NCBI GenBank assembly: GCA_945889625.1
Contig: CAMDCE010000033.1
Coordinates: 1-54,599 of the forward strand
DNA length: 54,599 nt
Source of the DNA: Asaia bogorensis
Lineage (GTDB): Bacteria; Pseudomonadota; Alphaproteobacteria; Reyranellales; Reyranellaceae
Reading direction: 5' to 3'
Positions 9,878 to 21,504 of this stretch are shown here, in pieces (position 1 is the stretch's first letter; every line of letters begins with the position of its first letter). The notes under the pieces were generated by a model that saw only the letters and a list, made by a program, of their open reading frames with translations, had not been told where the DNA came from and searched no databases. A program made the position numbers and the translations under genes.

Positions 9878-10159
9878 CTATCTGTCCGATTTGTCTGGTT
9901 CCTGCCGGCCGACTTCCGGCGTTGTGATAGTGGCGGACACCGCGACGGCGCCTGTCGTTGCCACACCGGTCTTGACTGAAGCCTTGGCGCGACCGTCCGA
10001 CAGGACAGGCGCGCGGCCTGCGGCAAAGACCGCGACGGAAAGCAGAAGAACACCGACCGAAGCGCTCGGCCAATAACCCCACTCGGCGCTGTATCTCCAG
10101 CAAGGGAAAGCTGCCACCCCGGCGGCAGCCAGCAGTACGGCGAGTTCAAAAATAGGCAC
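9878..10159 (-). CDS. DUF3309-like small membrane protein
   Basis: A 93-residue protein with GTG start, preceded by GGGGAGG five bases upstream, which decides the start. Residues 5-20 form a hydrophobic helix, followed by a WRYSAEWGYWPS turn and a second hydrophobic stretch ending in AAGR. This two-helix pattern with an aromatic Trp-x-x-S-x-x-W-G-Y-x-P-S linker matches the DUF3309 family of very short membrane proteins. Here the family core is followed by a hydrophilic tail of about 45 residues rich in Thr, Ala and Val. Function is unknown. It is transcribed away from recQ, toward the lysine-rich gene. Confidence 0.65.
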   Translation of the reverse strand: MPIFELAVLLAAAGVAAFPCWRYSAEWGYWPSASVGVLLLSVAVFAAGRAPVLSDGRAKASVKTGVATTGAVAVSATITTPEVGRQEPDKSDR

Positions 10160-10283
10160 TGGATCCTCCCCAAGCCGTTACATGAGCAACGGCCGGAGAG
10201 TGCCCAAGTTCCGCCCTTATTTGCCGCTGGAACCAGCGCTGGAACCGGTAGTTCAGGTCGACGCTCTCGTCGCTGTCGGTCAT
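10146..10283 (-). CDS. Possible small protein upstream of the DUF3309-like gene (45 aa)
   Basis: A minus-strand frame of 45 residues in otherwise gene-free DNA upstream of recQ. The N-terminal part reads MTDSDESVDLNYRFQRWFQRQ, an acidic start followed by an amphipathic, arginine- and aromatic-rich helix. Its first 19 codons all end in G or C, as expected for real coding DNA in this genome, but the later codons do not. Its stop overlaps the start of the DUF3309-like gene by 14 bases, which would allow translational coupling. There is no convincing Shine-Dalgarno sequence before the ATG. I do not recognise a family. It could equally be a chance frame. Confidence 0.3.
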   Translation of the reverse strand: MTDSDESVDLNYRFQRWFQRQIRAELGHSPAVAHVTAWGGSSAYF

Positions 10284-10422
10284 GGCCGGTACCGACAAGG
10301 GGTTTGCTCGCACAATAGCCTCAACTATCGGCGCACCGGCGGCGCGTACGGCAATCGGAAGTGCCAGGCAATGACTCCCACAGTGCAGCCTGTGTCGCGC
10401 GGCGATAGGCTGTGGCAAGACA

Positions 10423-12223
<1,801 letters not shown>

Positions 12224-12243
<20 letters not shown>

Positions 12244-13102
12244 GCGAACCGCTGTTGCGAGCCGTGCCTGCTCTCAGGATGCGGTAGCGGCCGTCTTGGA
12301 TCTCCGCCGCAGTCACGATCCCCGTCCGTGCGCTGCCACCGTCGAGGCTGAGCCGGTCGCCTTCGAAGAGGTGGGGGTCGTCCAGGCCGCTGATCGCCCG
12401 GTGCTTGTCGGGTGGCGTGTGGCCATGCACGACCAGCGTGCCCTCAAATCCGCCGCGCCAGTCGAGGAAGCCGTGCGTGATCCAGGCCCAGCGTGCGTCG
12501 GTGAAGGCCGTCCAGGGCGGCGCCAGGAAGGCCTGCGGATCGGCCCGTCCATCGAGGCCGCCGTGCACGAACAGGGTGTTGCCGACCCGGAGGTGCGATC
12601 GTTGCGTCATCAGATGGCGCACGACGTCTTCTCCCAGGGCGACGACGGCCAGCGCGTAGGTGGGCGGCGCGCACGGATCGCGACAGATGGCGCGCATTTC
12701 GGCCAGCAACCTCTCCCCGCCCATGCTGTCGCTCCGCCACAATGCTTCGGCCTTCGCGGCATGAGCTTCGCCCGCGAGGGTGAGCAGCATGATCATTTCA
12801 TGGTTGCCCATGACCCGGTCTATGCGGTCGACGCCCCGCGCCCTAGCATCCTCGCTCCAGAGTTTCAGCGTGCCGATATTGTCCGGTCCGCGATCGATCA
12901 GGTCGCCAAGATAGATAAGGTGTCGCTTGGCTTGTCGCTCCCGTGCCAGCGTTCCGATAGCGTCAAGCAGGGCCGCCAGTTCACGGGCGCAGCCATGTAC
13001 GTCGCCGACGGCGAAGACTGTTTCGCCTGCCACGGCGAACGGCGCGGACTTCCAGGCGGAGATATCGACGGGGACGGGCATTGTGGCAAGGATAGTCCGC
13101 AT
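12224..13102 (-). CDS. Metallophosphoesterase (serine/threonine phosphatase / ApaH-like)
   Basis: A 292-residue calcineurin-like phosphoesterase. All dinuclear-metal motifs are visible: GDVHG (D34, H36), GDLIDRG (D67), GNHE (N100, H101), then FVHGG and VVHGHTPP near the C-terminus. This set is shared by bacterial PrpE/PphA-type protein phosphatases and diadenosine tetraphosphatases; sequence alone does not tell which substrate is used. Helices between the motifs carry a long insert, as is usual in the alphaproteobacterial members. ATG at 13102 is used here. An in-frame ATG at 13081 (MPVPVD) is an alternative, since neither has a strong ribosome-binding site. It converges on recQ with a 20-base overlap. 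Confidence 0.9.
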
Positions 13103-13142
13103 CTGCTACTGATCAAGGCTGTGGCCACCCAAGATCTGGGGT

Positions 13143-14363
13143 TTAGTGGGCTTCGTTCTCGCGAATGAAGTCGCGCACCCGGGGCATGATCTGTTCGCGC
13201 CACTTGCGGCCGTTGAAGATGCCGTAGTGGCCGACCCGTGGCTGCTCCCAATGGACATGCCGTGCGCCGGGAATGTTGGGTGTCAGCGCATGGGCGGCCT
13301 TGGTCTGGCCGATGCCGGAAATATCGTCGAGCTCGCCTTCGACAGTCATCAGCGCCGTCTCCATGGCGCCGGGATCGATCTTGCGTCCCCGGCTGACCCA
13401 GGTGCCGCGTGGCAACATGTGTTCCTTGAACACGACCTCGATGGTCTGCAGGTAGAACTCGGCGGTGAGATCCATGACCGCGAGATATTCGTCGTAGAAG
13501 GCGCGGTGGCCGTCGGCCGAATCGTCGTCGCCTTTGATCAGGTGCTCGAACTGGCGCATGTGGGCGTTGACGTGTCGGTCGAGATTCATCGAGATGAAGC
13601 TGGTGAGCTGCAGAAAGCCCGGATAGACCCGGCGTAAAGAGCCTGGATAGGTAAACGGCACCGTCGAGATCACGTTCTGGCGGAACCACATCATCGAGTT
13701 GCGCATCGCCAGATCGTTGGGAACGGTCGGGCTCTCGCGCGTGTCGATCGGGCCACCCATCAGGGTGATCGAGCGCGGCTGGCGCGGGTCGTGCGCCTGG
13801 GCCATCAGCGAAGCGGCCGCCATCACCGGCACCGAGGGCTGGCAAACGGCGATGACATGCAGGTCGGGCCCGAGATAGCGGCAGAATTCGACGATGTAGT
13901 CGATGTAGTCGTCGAGGTCGAAATTGCCGTCGGTCAGCGGCACCTCGCGGGCATCGGTCCAGTCGGTGATGTGTACGTCGTGCTCGGGCAGCAGCGCCTC
14001 GACGGTGCCGCGCAGCAAGGTTGCGTAGTGGCCGCTCATCGGCGCCACCAGCAGGACCTTGGGATCGCGCTTCGTCGTGTCGCGACGGAAACGCAGGAGC
14101 TGGGCGAACGGCTTGCGCAGCAAGATCTCTTCGTTGACCGAGACGAGCTCATTGCCGACCGTCGTCGTCCTGAGTTCGAAGGCCGGCTTGCGGTAGTTCT
14201 GGGTGAGCCGCGCCACGATCTCCGCCCCCGCCGCCACCGATTTGCCGAACCAGGTGTCGGCCAACGGGTTGTAGGGGCTGGAATAGATCTGCTCCAACGC
14301 ATTGGCCCAGACCCGCACGGGCTGGGCGAGCTGACGCTGGAATTCGTACGCGTGATAAAGCAT
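13143..14363 (-). CDS. phaZ: Intracellular poly(3-hydroxyalkanoate) depolymerase
   Basis: A 406-residue protein of the intracellular PHB depolymerase family that mobilises amorphous polyhydroxybutyrate granules. The lipase-box equivalent has Cys as nucleophile: VIAVCQPSVP, with C174, characteristic of the PhaZ1-type cytoplasmic enzymes. The N-terminal MLYHAYEFQRQ and the APMSGHYATLLRGTVE segment (about 107-123) are also family hallmarks. The C-terminal VGHYGIFNGRKW supplies the His of the triad. No signal peptide is present, consistent with a granule-associated enzyme. A TTGCGCTGCACAA near-palindrome lies 46 bases upstream and could be a PhaR-type operator. No PHA synthase or phasin is in the window. 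Confidence 0.95.
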   Translation of the reverse strand: MLYHAYEFQRQLAQPVRVWANALEQIYSSPYNPLADTWFGKSVAAGAEIVARLTQNYRKPAFELRTTTVGNELVSVNEEILLRKPFAQLLRFRRDTTKRDPKVLLVAPMSGHYATLLRGTVEALLPEHDVHITDWTDAREVPLTDGNFDLDDYIDYIVEFCRYLGPDLHVIAVCQPSVPVMAAASLMAQAHDPRQPRSITLMGGPIDTRESPTVPNDLAMRNSMMWFRQNVISTVPFTYPGSLRRVYPGFLQLTSFISMNLDRHVNAHMRQFEHLIKGDDDSADGHRAFYDEYLAVMDLTAEFYLQTIEVVFKEHMLPRGTWVSRGRKIDPGAMETALMTVEGELDDISGIGQTKAAHALTPNIPGARHVHWEQPRVGHYGIFNGRKWREQIMPRVRDFIRENEAH

Positions 14364-14408
14364 CGGGGCGCGGATTGTACCCCTCGGCCGGGCCTTGTCA
14401 CCACATTA

Positions 14409-14421
14409 TTGCGCTGCACAA
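14409..14421. promoter_or_regulatory. Candidate operator upstream of phaZ (TGC-rich near-palindrome)
   Basis: TTGCGCTGCACAA is an imperfect palindrome (11 of 13 positions match its reverse complement, TTGTGCAGCGCAA), sited 46 bases upstream of phaZ within the only gap before it. Alphaproteobacterial PhaR repressors are known to bind TGC-rich dyads at pha promoters, so this is a plausible PhaR site. That is inference; a chance match in GC-rich DNA cannot be excluded. Confidence 0.3.
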
Positions 14422-14440
14422 AGTCAAATGAATCAACAGC

Positions 14441-15019
14441 TTAGAGCAACCGCCCCACGGCCGTGGCAATGGCTTCGGCCTTGGCCTCATGGGTGAAATG
14501 GGTGACGAAGCGGCCGTTGCGGTCGAGCAAATAGACGATCGACGAATGGTCCATGAGATAGGGCCCGCCGTCCTTGCTCGGGACCTTCTGGTAGTAGACG
14601 CGATAGGCGCGGGCGACCGCGGCGATCTGCTCGGGCGTGCCGGTCAGCCCCTCGAAGGTCGGGCCGAAGTTGGTGACATAGCCTTTCAGCAGCGCCGGCG
14701 TATCGCGCTCGGGATCGACGGTGATGAACACCAGGTTGACCTTTTTTGCGGCGTCCGGACCCAGCTTCTCGATCGCCGTCTCCATCAGGAGCAGCGATGT
14801 GGGACAAACGTCGGGGCAAAAAGTGAAGCCAAAGTAGATCAGGGTCGGCTTGCCCTTGAGGCTGGCGTCGGTGACGGTGCGGCCGTTCTGGTCGATGAGC
14901 GAGAACGGGCCGCCGATGGTCGGACGATTGCCCTGGTAGGCATCCCAGCCGATCCAGCCGGCAGCGCCCAGCAGGACGACGATCCAGACGCCCAGCAGGG
15001 CCTTCATGGTGCGCGACAT
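14441..15019 (-). CDS. SCO1/SenC-family copper chaperone / thioredoxin-like protein
   Basis: A membrane-anchored periplasmic protein used in assembly of the CuA centre of cytochrome c oxidase. From the chosen ATG it has 192 residues: an N-terminal transmembrane anchor (about 6-26), then a thioredoxin fold with the Cu-binding FCPDVCP motif (C68, C72) and the distal His in MDHSS (H158), all SCO1 hallmarks. FITVDPERDTP is also typical. A TTG at 15082 would add 21 unlikely residues and lacks a ribosome-binding site, so I prefer the ATG at 15019. It lies divergently from the alarmone-hydrolase gene and upstream of phaZ on the same strand. No oxidase genes are nearby. Confidence 0.92.
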   Translation of the reverse strand: MSRTMKALLGVWIVVLLGAAGWIGWDAYQGNRPTIGGPFSLIDQNGRTVTDASLKGKPTLIYFGFTFCPDVCPTSLLLMETAIEKLGPDAAKKVNLVFITVDPERDTPALLKGYVTNFGPTFEGLTGTPEQIAAVARAYRVYYQKVPSKDGGPYLMDHSSIVYLLDRNGRFVTHFTHEAKAEAIATAVGRLL

Positions 15020-15098
15020 GGCGGCAACATGGTCTGCCCGGCATCGCTCGACAAGTCGGACGGCTGGTCGCACGGTGGTCAAGTTCTTGGGAGAGTTG

Positions 15099-15641
15099 AT
15101 GGGTACCGACCTCGTCCAGCTTATGCACGCCGCCGACTATGCCGCCCGCCAGCACATCGCCCAGCGACGCAAGGGCGAGCGCGCCGAGCCTTACATAAAT
15201 CACCTGACGGAAGTGGCAGCGCTTCTTGCCGAGGCCACCGACGGCGCCGACTCCGTGCTGCTGATGGGCGGCCTGCTGCACGACACGCTTGAGGACACCG
15301 ACGCCACCTATGAGGATCTGGTGCAGCGCTTCGGGCCGGAGGTCGCTGCCTTGGTGGCGGAAGTGACCGACGACAAATCGCTGCGGAAGGAAGAGCGCAA
15401 GCGCTTGCAGGTCGAGAAGACGCCCGGCAAATCCCGACGGGCGAAACTGCTCAAGATCGCCGACAAGACCTCCAACCTGCGCAGCCTGATGGCGAGCCCG
15501 CCCAAGGGATGGACAGACGAGCGCCTGCGCGACTATGTCGTGTGGGCTGCCGAGGTCGTGCGTTCGTGCCGCGGACTCAATGAAAAACTCGAGGCCGCCT
15601 TCGATGCCGCCCACGCCGAGGCCAGCAAGCGCTTCGGCTGA
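15099..15641 (+). CDS. Stand-alone HD-domain (p)ppGpp hydrolase-like protein (MESH1/SpoT-type)
   Basis: A 180-residue HD-domain protein consisting only of the SpoT-like hydrolase domain, with no synthetase, TGS or ACT domain. The Mn ligand set is visible as H35, H61-D62 and D122, with E65-D66 and N126 as the expected catalytic residues. As I recall, human MESH1 uses the same residue numbers, which supports the ATG at 15099. That start also has GGGAGAG just upstream, whereas a longer frame from 15006 adds a low-complexity leader. Known members hydrolyse ppGpp or NADPH; which applies here is not visible. It lies 25 bases before the flavin reductase gene and probably shares its transcript. Confidence 0.88.
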   Translation: MGTDLVQLMHAADYAARQHIAQRRKGERAEPYINHLTEVAALLAEATDGADSVLLMGGLLHDTLEDTDATYEDLVQRFGPEVAALVAEVTDDKSLRKEERKRLQVEKTPGKSRRAKLLKIADKTSNLRSLMASPPKGWTDERLRDYVVWAAEVVRSCRGLNEKLEAAFDAAHAEASKRFG

Positions 15642-15666
15642 GACGACGGAGAAATTGGGAGAGACG

Positions 15667-16302
15667 ATGTTCTACGACACCATGCGCCGCGACCATGGCA
15701 TGACGGTCGACCCGCTGACGGCGCTGATCGTGCCACGTCCCATAGGCTGGATCTCGACGATCGACGGACAGGGCCGAGTCAACCTGGCGCCCTACAGTTT
15801 CTACAACGCCGTCAGCGGCTCGCCGCCGATGGTCTATTTCTCGACCACCGGCACCTACGGCAACAACCCGACCAAGCACTCCCGGCGCAACGCCGAGGAA
15901 ACCGGCGAGTTCGTCGTCAACATGGTGAGCGCCGAGCTTGCCAAGCAAATGAACGTCACTACCACAATGGCCGACTACGGCGTCGACGAGATGAAGTTGG
16001 CGGGTCTTGCGCCTGCGCCGTCGCGCTACGTCAAGCCGCCGCGCGTCGCCGCCTCGCCGATAGCGCTCGAGTGCAAGTACTGGAAGACGATCGAGATGCC
16101 GATCGAGGAAGGCCGCGAGGCGCAGCAGGCATCGGTGGTGTTCGGCCGGGTCGTCGGCATCCATGTCGCCGATTCGATCATCAAGGATGGCCGCATCGAC
16201 ACGCTGGCCTTCAAGCCGGTCGCCCGGCTGGGGTATAGCGAATACACCACGACCGAGAACGTCTGGCGCATGCCGCGCCCGGACGATCCGAGATATCAAT
16301 GA
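15667..16302 (+). CDS. Flavin reductase-like FMN-binding protein
   Basis: A 211-residue split-barrel FMN-binding protein of the flavin-reductase-like family. The N-terminal region has ALIVPRPIGWISTID (about 18-32), the conserved start of the flavin-binding barrel, then NLAPYSFYNAVSGSPPMVYFS, the phosphate/flavin contact segment. The C-terminal region ends with GYSEYTTTENVW, which resembles a group of larger alphaproteobacterial members. The partner (monooxygenase or other) is not evident from the neighbours. Start ATG is preceded by GGGAGAG six bases upstream, nearly the same leader as the preceding gene. The last seven bases overlap the convergent amidase gene. Confidence 0.9.
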   Translation: MFYDTMRRDHGMTVDPLTALIVPRPIGWISTIDGQGRVNLAPYSFYNAVSGSPPMVYFSTTGTYGNNPTKHSRRNAEETGEFVVNMVSAELAKQMNVTTTMADYGVDEMKLAGLAPAPSRYVKPPRVAASPIALECKYWKTIEMPIEEGREAQQASVVFGRVVGIHVADSIIKDGRIDTLAFKPVARLGYSEYTTTENVWRMPRPDDPRYQ

Positions 16303-17639
16303 GCGCGCACCACCGGCGCCACTGACCGCGCGATGCCTAGGATGCGCTTGTCGGCCATCGCCTCGCCCATCAGCATGAAGCCGACCGGCAGTTCGCTCGC
16401 GGCGTGACATGGTAGGCTGATGCTGCAGCGATCGAGGAAGTTGCCGACCGTGGTGTTGCGCAGTAGCAGCATGTTCTTCTTGGTGAAGCCCTCGGCGGTC
16501 GACACTTCGTCGAGAGTTGGCGCGGTGATGGCGCAGGTCGGCGTGATGATGGCGTCGTAGTTCGAGGTCACCGCCGACACGCGCTTCTGCAGGTCGGCGC
16601 GATGGTGAAGCAGGTCGATGTAGTCGGCGGCGCTCATCTCGGCGCCACGGCGGATGCGCGGCGCTACGAACGGGTCGTAGACGTTGCCGCGGCGGGCGAT
16701 CAGCTCCTTGTGCCAGGCCCAGGCCTCGGATGCCGCGAAACCGCCCTTGGCGTTGATGGCGGGCAGTTCGTTGAGTTGCGGCAGGTCGATCTGCTCGATC
16801 TTGACGCCCTTGGCTGCGAGCGCTGTGCAGGCCCGCTCGAAGGCCTTGGCGACGACAGAGTCGAGTTCGTCCATCATGAAATGCCTGGGGATGGCGAAGC
16901 GCAGGCCGGCGAGCGCTACCGCGTCGGGCACCAGGATCGGCTCGCCGGAGAACACCGCATCGACGATGGCACAGCATTCGACGGAGTTGGCGAGCGGGCC
17001 GATGGAATCGAGTGAGCTCGAGAGCGGCACCACGCCGTCGATCGGCACCCGCCGCGCCGTCGGCTTGAAGCCGGTGATGCCGCAGACGGCGGCCGGGATG
17101 CGCACCGAGCCGCCGGTGTCGGTGCCGAGCGCTGCCACCGCCATCTGGTCGGCGACTGACACGGCGGCACCGGACGATGAGCCGCCGGGCACTCTGCTGC
17201 GGTCGGCCGGATTGCCAGGTGTGCCGTAATGCGGGTTGAAGCCGACACCGGAGAAGGCGAACTCGCTCATGTTGGTGCTGCCAACGATCACCGCGCCGGC
17301 CGCGCGGAGGCGGGCGACGACCGGGGCATCCGCTTTGGCGGGCGGCGCATCGTCGAGCGCCTTGGAGCCGGCCAGTGTCGTCTCGCCCGCCACGTTGCAG
17401 AGATTCTTGATCGAGACCGGAAGTCCGGCGAGCGGCGAGGCGACGATGCCCGCCTTGCGCAAGCCGTCGCTGGCGTCTGCGGCGGCCAGCGCCTGGTCCT
17501 TCCAGACCTTGATGAAGGCCCGCTTGCCTTCACCTTTGGGGTTGCCGATGCGAGCGAGAGCGGCTTCGGTGAGCTTGCGCGAGGTGGTGCGCCCGATGGC
17601 CAGGTCCGCCGCGAGCTGCAGGATCGTCGGGTTCGCCAT
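16296..17639 (-). CDS. Amidase-signature family hydrolase
   Basis: A 447-residue amidase-signature enzyme. The Ser-cisSer-Lys triad is intact: K78 in LPVSIKN, S154 in the glycine/serine-rich PGGSSSGAA, and S178 in GTDTGGSVRIP. The 24-residue spacing between the serines equals that of well-studied members. The family hydrolyses amides, ureas or carbamates, and the natural substrate cannot be read from the sequence. It lacks the full GatA length and no gatB/gatC are nearby, so a GatCAB role is unlikely. The gene starts eight bases after the acs stop on the same strand, so it is probably the last gene of that transcript. Confidence 0.92.
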   Translation of the reverse strand: MANPTILQLAADLAIGRTTSRKLTEAALARIGNPKGEGKRAFIKVWKDQALAAADASDGLRKAGIVASPLAGLPVSIKNLCNVAGETTLAGSKALDDAPPAKADAPVVARLRAAGAVIVGSTNMSEFAFSGVGFNPHYGTPGNPADRSRVPGGSSSGAAVSVADQMAVAALGTDTGGSVRIPAAVCGITGFKPTARRVPIDGVVPLSSSLDSIGPLANSVECCAIVDAVFSGEPILVPDAVALAGLRFAIPRHFMMDELDSVVAKAFERACTALAAKGVKIEQIDLPQLNELPAINAKGGFAASEAWAWHKELIARRGNVYDPFVAPRIRRGAEMSAADYIDLLHHRADLQKRVSAVTSNYDAIITPTCAITAPTLDEVSTAEGFTKKNMLLLRNTTVGNFLDRCSISLPCHAASELPVGFMLMGEAMADKRILGIARSVAPVVRAH

Positions 17640-17646
17640 TTCGCTC

Positions 17647-19584
<1,938 letters not shown>

Positions 19585-19627
19585 GGCGTTTCTCCCACTT
19601 GCCTTATTGGCGCGAATTGCCTGCGTT

Positions 19628-20830
19628 TTAGCGCGCCGTCGCGGGGCTCGGCAATTCGACTTTGGGCGCGGTCGCGAGGCGTGCCCAGGCGATCGCTCCG
19701 AACAACAGAACAACCAGCGGCATTATCGGCAGATCGAGCCGGTTCAGGATCATGCCAAAGGTCGGGATCAGCCACAGCGCAAGGTAGACCAGTCGCTCCA
19801 GCGGATAGAAACCCTCGACCGCACCGCGACGGAACAGCGCCACAGCGGCAGGCATCAGCAGCAAGAGGTCGTAGTTCAGCGTATAGGGCGACACCAAGAA
19901 GGTAGCGGTGACCAGCACGGCGGTGCGCACATCGCTCGTGCCCTGACGGCGGAAGGCGAACCACACCGCGGCAATGGCCAGGGCCGCGCCTGCGAGCTGG
20001 ATGGCGCCAGCCATCGCCGGCGGCAGGCCAAGGATGCGGGCGGCGGCGAGCAGGGTCGTCATGTGCATGAAGATGCGCTCGAACATCTCGTTCACCACGC
20101 GCGCCGATCCCGCCTCGCGCGCGGCCTCGAAGAAGGCGAGCCAGAAGCCGGGCCCAAACACCGCGAGACTTGCCAGCGACAGCACCGCGACCGTGGCGAT
20201 CATCCAGGCGAGCGCGCGCCACTGCCGGGCGGCGAGCAGTGCCAGGGGCACCAGCACCCAGATCTGCGGCTTGTAGGCGAGCAGCCCGAGCAGGATGCCG
20301 GCTGCTGCCGGCGAGCGGTCGAGCAGCCGCAGGCCGCCATAGAGCAGAGCCACGCTGAGGAAGGTGTTCTGGCCGGCCAGCACGACCCAGACGGCGGCGG
20401 GCGAGGTGATGACGGCGAGCCAGCCCCAGGTGTCGCGTCGGCCTTCGAATGCCGACGCCAGCGCCGCGGTTGCCACCATGAAGGCGCCGTAGGTCTTGGC
20501 CACTCCAAGAAGGCCGAACGGCAGCAGCATCAGGAGCCACACCGGCGGATAGAAGAAGGGACGGAAATGCACCTCGCCCGGGAAGCGATCGCTGTAGATC
20601 GCGTTCTGGAAGGCGGTGAAAGCGTCGATGTCGTAGACCAGCGCCAGCTTGCCCTCGAACCAGGCGCGCACCGCGGCATGGAAGACCAGGAAGTCGGGGA
20701 ACAGCACGGCCAGCGACGGCCCGATCAGCGGCCCGTCCGACAGTATGAAGAGAACGTAGAGAGAGTCGTAAAGACCGATCGCGCCGCAGAAGCCGGCGGC
20801 AACGAGGAGATCGATCCGTCTTGACCTCAT
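19628..20830 (-). CDS. GT87/DUF2029-type polytopic membrane glycosyltransferase-like protein
   Basis: A 400-residue integral membrane protein with about ten hydrophobic segments, matching the DUF2029/GT87 family (polyprenyl-phosphate-dependent mannosyltransferase-like). Family marks are an early periplasmic loop with [22 protein letters not shown] in the middle and [17 protein letters not shown]. Sugar donor and acceptor are unknown. The chosen ATG at 20830 overlaps the nitroreductase stop as ATGA, implying translational coupling; the longer upstream frame runs through the nitroreductase gene and is not credible. The acs gene starts 43 bases after its stop. Confidence 0.85.
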   Translation of the reverse strand: MRSRRIDLLVAAGFCGAIGLYDSLYVLFILSDGPLIGPSLAVLFPDFLVFHAAVRAWFEGKLALVYDIDAFTAFQNAIYSDRFPGEVHFRPFFYPPVWLLMLLPFGLLGVAKTYGAFMVATAALASAFEGRRDTWGWLAVITSPAAVWVVLAGQNTFLSVALLYGGLRLLDRSPAAAGILLGLLAYKPQIWVLVPLALLAARQWRALAWMIATVAVLSLASLAVFGPGFWLAFFEAAREAGSARVVNEMFERIFMHMTTLLAAARILGLPPAMAGAIQLAGAALAIAAVWFAFRRQGTSDVRTAVLVTATFLVSPYTLNYDLLLLMPAAVALFRRGAVEGFYPLERLVYLALWLIPTFGMILNRLDLPIMPLVVLLFGAIAWARLATAPKVELPSPATAR

Positions 20831-21498
20831 TCCGTGAACCAGGTGACGAAGTCCTGCAGCGGCGCCCGTTCGGTGATCAGGTTGTTGGGCACGGCGTCGG
20901 GATCGGCATGGCCGAGTGCGAGGCCGCAGATCACAACCTGGTCTTCGGGAATCTTGAGTTCGCGACGCACGACGTGCTGGTAACGGCTGAAGGCCGCCTG
21001 CGGGCAGGTGTGCAGGCCCTTCTCGCGGGCCAGCAGCATCAGTTGATCGAGGAAGATGCCGCAGTCGATCCACTGGCCGTTGCCCATGCGGCGTTCGACG
21101 CACAGGATCATGCCGACCGGGGCGTCGAAGAAATCGTAGTTCTTGCGGAACTGCTTCAGCATGCCGGCGGCATCGCCGCGCGGCACGCCGAGCAGGGTGT
21201 AGAGCTGCTTGCCGACCAGCTTGCGGCGGCCGTCATAGACCGGGGTGAATTCCTTGGGATAGACGTTGTATTCGGCGCCGGGGCCTGAATCGCCGTCATC
21301 CATCGCCTTGAGGATGGCCGCCGACAGCCGCTGACGCGCCTTGCCTGTCGTGACGTAGAGCTTCCACGGCTGCAGGTTGCCGTTGGAAGCGGCGCGCGTG
21401 GCGGTGCTGACAATCCATTCGATGTCCGCCTTGGGGACGGGGTCCGGCTTGAAGACCCGCATGGAATGACGGGAATTGATGGCTTCCGAAACGCGCAT
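20827..21498 (-). CDS. Nitroreductase-family FMN oxidoreductase
   Basis: A 223-residue nitroreductase-fold protein. The N-terminus has the FMN-binding RHSMRVFKPDPVP motif, followed by ATRAASNGNLQPWKLYVTTG, the typical Ser-Asn-x-Gln-Pro-Trp segment. The C-terminal GLALGHADPDA-PNN carries the second phosphate contact. Members reduce nitro groups, quinones or enones with NAD(P)H; the physiological substrate here is unknown. It lies six bases after the VOC-hydrolase fusion gene and overlaps the GT87-like gene by four bases, inside a tightly packed minus-strand operon. Confidence 0.93.
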   Translation of the reverse strand: MRVSEAINSRHSMRVFKPDPVPKADIEWIVSTATRAASNGNLQPWKLYVTTGKARQRLSAAILKAMDDGDSGPGAEYNVYPKEFTPVYDGRRKLVGKQLYTLLGVPRGDAAGMLKQFRKNYDFFDAPVGMILCVERRMGNGQWIDCGIFLDQLMLLAREKGLHTCPQAAFSRYQHVVRRELKIPEDQVVICGLALGHADPDAVPNNLITERAPLQDFVTWFTE

Positions 21499-21504
21499 AC
21501 GCTG

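Noticed and set aside
16296..17639. GatA subunit of the glutamyl-tRNA amidotransferase
   Set aside because: The protein has the amidase triad, but no gatB or gatC is adjacent and the sequence lacks GatA-specific N-terminal features; a general amidase is the safer call.
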